Origin: Marivirga tractuosa DSM 4126
GTDB lineage: Bacteria; Bacteroidota; Bacteroidia; Cytophagales; Cyclobacteriaceae
NCBI RefSeq assembly: GCF_000183425.1
Contig: NC_014759.1
Coordinates: forward strand, 2,139,001 to 2,203,000
Direction: 5' to 3'
DNA: 64,000 nt
Of this stretch, positions 61,183 to 64,000 are shown piece after piece. The notes below the pieces were generated by a model that ran no database searches, was not told the DNA's origin, and was given only the letters and a program-made list of their open reading frames with translations. Numbering within the stretch: position 1 is the first letter of the stretch; each line of letters opens with the position of its first letter. The translations under genes and the position numbers were made by a program.

Positions 61183-61632
61183 TTAATTTACTGGAGTACT
61201 AAATAACTTTTTATAAATAGGTTTTCGATATGCAAACTGAAGCCATAAAACAGGATATAGGATAAAGTCCATCAATTTGAATGGAGATTTGAACTCGATA
61301 TCATCAATAATAAATGACCTATTTTCTTGTGCTTTCTCTACTATATGATGATGTTTCCAATATTTTAGAAAAAAGGGTAATTGAGTGCCTTCATCAATAA
61401 ACTCAAAAACGCTTTCGGAAGTACGATCAAAAGTGATTTCGCTTATCCAGTCTTGTTTAAAAAAGATAAAGTTCAATTCTAAATGGACTTTATCTCCTTT
61501 TTCACACCCACCAAATTCTTTCAATTTAACAGGAGGAAACGGTGGATTCAATGATAAAAACAACTTTGCATCAAATCCATTTTTCACGGATAAATAATCT
61601 TGCTTAACTTCTGTCTTAAGTTTTAACTTCAT
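61183..61632 (-). CDS. SRPBCC-fold protein
   Basis: This 149-residue soluble protein shows the START/SRPBCC layout: an initial beta-helix segment (LKTEVKQDYLSVKNGFDAKL), a central antiparallel sheet with KVHLELNFIFFKQDWISEIT and LPFFLKYWKHHHIVEKAQEN, then a long C-terminal helix (LMDFILYPVLWLQFAYRKPI) that caps a hydrophobic pocket. It resembles the SulA-like/SRPBCC proteins of Bacteroidota, which have no known function. It lies 36 bp before the histidine phosphatase gene's stop, in a same-strand run. Confidence 0.65.
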   Translation of the reverse strand: MKLKLKTEVKQDYLSVKNGFDAKLFLSLNPPFPPVKLKEFGGCEKGDKVHLELNFIFFKQDWISEITFDRTSESVFEFIDEGTQLPFFLKYWKHHHIVEKAQENRSFIIDDIEFKSPFKLMDFILYPVLWLQFAYRKPIYKKLFSTPVN

Positions 61633-61668
61633 GAAAAGATAATAGAAACAAGGGTAAAATGTTTTCTT

Positions 61669-62172
61669 TTACTCCTTATATTTTGAGCCGTATCTATGCG
61701 TAAACATCTCATCGCTCCCTAATCGCAACTCAAATATTTTATCATACTCTTTTTCATTGATTTTTTCTTGCGGACGATCAAATCCTAAAGCTTCAATTTG
61801 TTCAAGTATAGTGTTGCTATGCCCAATCACTAAGATGGTATCTGCTTTCATATTTTTCAATTGATTGGCAAATCCTTCAAAATCCATTGCCTGGTATATT
61901 GATAGATCCAGACCTTGTTGCTCAATTAAGGGCTTTGCAGTCTCGCGCATTCTAACGTAATCAGTCGAAAATACTGTGTCGATACTAATATCCTTAAACC
62001 AGCTTGCTAAGTCCACAGACCTAATCACACCATCTGTAGTTAAGGGAGGATCATTTTTTGGGAAAGCATCCTTCTCAGCATGGCGAACCATATAGACCAC
62101 CTTTTTTTCATTTTCATTTGAACATGAAACTGCCATAAAGGCCACTAAAACAATTGCAACTAAAATTCTCAT
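61669..62172 (-). CDS. Histidine phosphatase lipoprotein (PGAM/SixA-like)
   Basis: This 167-residue lipoprotein has its lipobox at MAVSCS (Cys17). The single histidine phosphatase domain has the RHG-type motif VYMVRHAEKDAFPKNDPPLT (catalytic His), the second Arg in FSTDYVRMRETAKPLIEQQG and the second His in ADTILVIGHSNTILEQIEAL. Its size suits the SixA/short PGAM branch. Such exported members may dephosphorylate small phosphoesters or cell-surface molecules. It is 19 bp before the stop of the sensor kinase gene, with which it may share a transcript. Confidence 0.88.
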   Translation of the reverse strand: MRILVAIVLVAFMAVSCSNENEKKVVYMVRHAEKDAFPKNDPPLTTDGVIRSVDLASWFKDISIDTVFSTDYVRMRETAKPLIEQQGLDLSIYQAMDFEGFANQLKNMKADTILVIGHSNTILEQIEALGFDRPQEKINEKEYDKIFELRLGSDEMFTHRYGSKYKE

Positions 62173-62191
62173 CGGAAATATTATTTTAAAA

Positions 62192-64000
62192 TTAAACCTT
62201 AGGAAATGCCACTATAAATTTAGCCCCTTTACCTAATTCACTCTCACACCACACACTGCCATTCATTTCTTCTACGTATTTCTTCACAATAGATAAACCC
62301 AAGCCCGTTGAAGTTTCATCTCCTGTAGGCTTCGCAGAAAGGGTCATATATTTAGTGAATAATTTGACCTTATCTCGTTCTGATATTCCTGGTCCTTGAT
62401 CCTCCATATAAACATGATGATAATCATGATGGCTTTCGGTTCCAATAAACACTGTACTCCCAAAGGGCGAAAACTTCAAGGCATTACTTACTAAGTTTTC
62501 AAAAACTTGTTTGAGGAAAAAGGGGTCAACCATAACGGTTTTTCCATTCACAATATGGGAAATATCTACTGAAATATTTTTAGATACAGCTTTTTCCTCA
62601 AATTCGGACACCGTTTCTCTCAGTATTTCTGCCATATCCACTGTAGTGATCTTATAGTTTAGGCTCTTCTTTTGAATCGACTCCAAATCTAATATTCGCT
62701 CTACCAACTCCTTTAAATGGAAATTTGAGTTCTCAAGTTTTTCAAAAATCTCAACCTCCTCTTTATCCCATTTTTCACTTTTAAAACCTAAAATAGTGAT
62801 TAAGCCACTCATTTGGTTAATCGGACTTTTTAAATCATGAGCCACTATGCCAATTAATTCATCCTTTTGCTTATTTATATCTGACAACTCCTTGTTTTTT
62901 CTCTGAAGCAATTGTCTTTGATGTGATATTTCATCTTTATTTTGATTCAGTTCATTTAATAATTCCTGTAATTGTTCACTTTTCTCTTTTAAAAGTACAT
63001 TGTCTCTTTGTCTCATTCGGTTTGAACGAACCAATAACAAGACTATAATTACTACAAAAACAAGACCTATGCTAACAGATACAATGATGACCCACTGCAA
63101 TTCTTTTTGACGTTCAGCAGCAATTAGACTTTGACTTTGTATTTCCTTTTCCTTGTTTAGAAAAGCAATTTCGTCAGCTCTATCTGCCACATTATCTCCA
63201 GCTAGCCCCCAAATCAATTCTGAATAATCATTCCCAAGATATCTCCTTATTATTTTATCTGCTTCAGCACGGTACAAGTAACTCTCAAAGTAGTTTTTAA
63301 CTGTTTGCTCCCATCCGTTCCCTAGTTGATATATGAATCTATATCCATCTCTTTTGACTTGAAACTTGCTATGCCGCTTTACTGGATTCCCCTTCCCTAT
63401 TTCAATAACATAAAATGGAAGACCAACATAACCTACCATTTCCCTGTTTCGACTAACCAAACGTATGATATCCTCATCATTCGGAACGTCAACATAATTT
63501 AAGTCTAACTCAAACCTCTTACTAAGCTTATCCAAATCATCTTTATAGGTAGTACTTGAAATGGTAGCTGCTTCAAAGCCATTAATATGTGTCTTTAGAG
63601 CTTCTCCATCTTTTAAAAATGGGACAGAAAGGTGAGTAATAAACACGCTTACATCAGGCATATAGGAATACGAAAAACCTACTAGTTTAGCCCGATCCTC
63701 AGTTTTAGAAATAACTGAAATACCGAAAGCTGGAATCTCGGATTTATTAACATAATCAAACACAGAATCAAAAGTTGGGACTTGCTCCCATTCTACGAAA
63801 AGCTTTACAGAATATTTCTTTTCAATAAAACGAAGATAAGAATCCATCATTTCCTTTTCTATACCCAATAAATTCCCAATTTCATCCTTATAAATGAAAG
63901 GTTCAATTGGATAGTAGTAGACCTTGACTTTGCCCGATCCTTCATCAAGAATATCCTGAAAAGACTCTGCAGATACTAGCCTTCCCTGAAATAGAAATAG
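62192..64000 (-). CDS. Sensor histidine kinase with periplasmic solute-binding domain (5' end beyond window)
   Basis: The gene runs off the right edge and its reading frame is open to position 64000, so at least 603 residues are coded here. The N-terminal part (about 1-290 here) is a SBP_bac_3-like sensor with VYYYPIEPFIYKDEIGNLLG and IEKEMMDSYLRFIEKKYSVK. One membrane helix follows (WVIIVSVSIGLVFVVIIVLL), then a coiled coil. HisKA has the phosphoacceptor His in GIVAHDLKSPINQMSGLITI. HATPase has the N-box FENLVSNALKFSPFG, G1 EDQGPGISERD and G2 STGLGLSIVKKYVEEM. It should autophosphorylate on ligand binding. No response regulator gene is visible. A TTG at 63868 is not a real start. Confidence 0.9.
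   Translation of the reverse strand, partial: LFLFQGRLVSAESFQDILDEGSGKVKVYYYPIEPFIYKDEIGNLLGIEKEMMDSYLRFIEKKYSVKLFVEWEQVPTFDSVFDYVNKSEIPAFGISVISKTEDRAKLVGFSYSYMPDVSVFITHLSVPFLKDGEALKTHINGFEAATISSTTYKDDLDKLSKRFELDLNYVDVPNDEDIIRLVSRNREMVGYVGLPFYVIEIGKGNPVKRHSKFQVKRDGYRFIYQLGNGWEQTVKNYFESYLYRAEADKIIRRYLGNDYSELIWGLAGDNVADRADEIAFLNKEKEIQSQSLIAAERQKELQWVIIVSVSIGLVFVVIIVLLLVRSNRMRQRDNVLLKEKSEQLQELLNELNQNKDEISHQRQLLQRKNKELSDINKQKDELIGIVAHDLKSPINQMSGLITILGFKSEKWDKEEVEIFEKLENSNFHLKELVERILDLESIQKKSLNYKITTVDMAEILRETVSEFEEKAVSKNISVDISHIVNGKTVMVDPFFLKQVFENLVSNALKFSPFGSTVFIGTESHHDYHHVYMEDQGPGISERDKVKLFTKYMTLSAKPTGDETSTGLGLSIVKKYVEEMNGSVWCESELGKGAKFIVAFPKV

Overview
The window is about 64 kb of AT-rich chromosome from a member of the Bacteroidota, most likely a marine-type Cytophagales bacterium (Marivirga/Flammeovirga-like). 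The evidence is a SusC/SusD pair, DUF5686 and DUF4199 proteins, many short lipoprotein signals, a Bacteroidota-type promoter (TTTG, 19 bp, TAnnTTTG) ahead of rplU, and weak Shine-Dalgarno sequences. No tRNA, rRNA or CRISPR array was seen. The species placement is inference.

Layout. (1) 1-9114: two identical 1314-bp IS3-family insertions (102-1415 and 7615-8928), each with its own 3-bp target duplication. Both sit in the same purine-rich dispersed repeat and bracket small housekeeping and envelope genes (esterase, YciI-like, TRIC channel, TerB-like, MltF-like transglycosylase, DUF4199, NTF2-like, RluA-type pseudouridine synthase). (2) 9115-10547: rlmI and a pair of related hairpins. (3) 10548-25858: a polysaccharide-utilization locus transcribed leftwards. 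It holds SusC, SusD, a LamG surface lipoprotein, two GH144-type endo-glucanases, an esterase, a GH3 beta-glucosidase and an exported endonuclease/exonuclease/phosphatase-fold protein. The GH144 plus GH3 content points to beta-1,2-glucan. Just upstream lies an unusual membrane protein: 7TMR-DISM sensor, coiled coil, then the zinc ribbon and HTH of an IS1595-type transposase. It is a candidate membrane-bound regulator of the locus. (4) 26053-32978: a heme c-motif lipoprotein and a 1759-residue kinase/AAA/GAF/SpoIIE-phosphatase signalling protein. (5) 33073-36002: small stress-type enzymes and a GxxExxY gene enclosed by inverted repeats that each carry a palindrome. (6) 36174-41484: class I ribonucleotide reductase (nrdB-nrdA) with DnaA-box-like sites upstream, then rplU-rpmA. 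(7) 41756-48733: a divergent TPR histidine kinase, a DUF5686 outer-membrane protein, and the tightly packed operon sigma factor - zinc-finger anti-sigma candidate - gmk - nadD. (8) 48828-54806: a cluster of five glycosyltransferases and one FkbM methyltransferase for a surface glycan. (9) 54887-64000: ahcY, birA, rsfS-ftsH, a cysteine-less thioredoxin-fold protein, an SRPBCC protein, a histidine phosphatase lipoprotein and a sensor kinase cut by the right edge.

How parts work together. In the PUL, SusC/SusD and the LamG lipoprotein would bind and import glucan fragments, the GH144 lipoproteins would cut the polymer, and the GH3 lipoprotein would release glucose. The RNR pair, L21/L27, Gmk, NadD, AhcY, BirA, RsfS and FtsH are core genes. 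The insertion sequences, the dispersed repeats and the GxxExxY unit are the mobile or repeat-derived layer.
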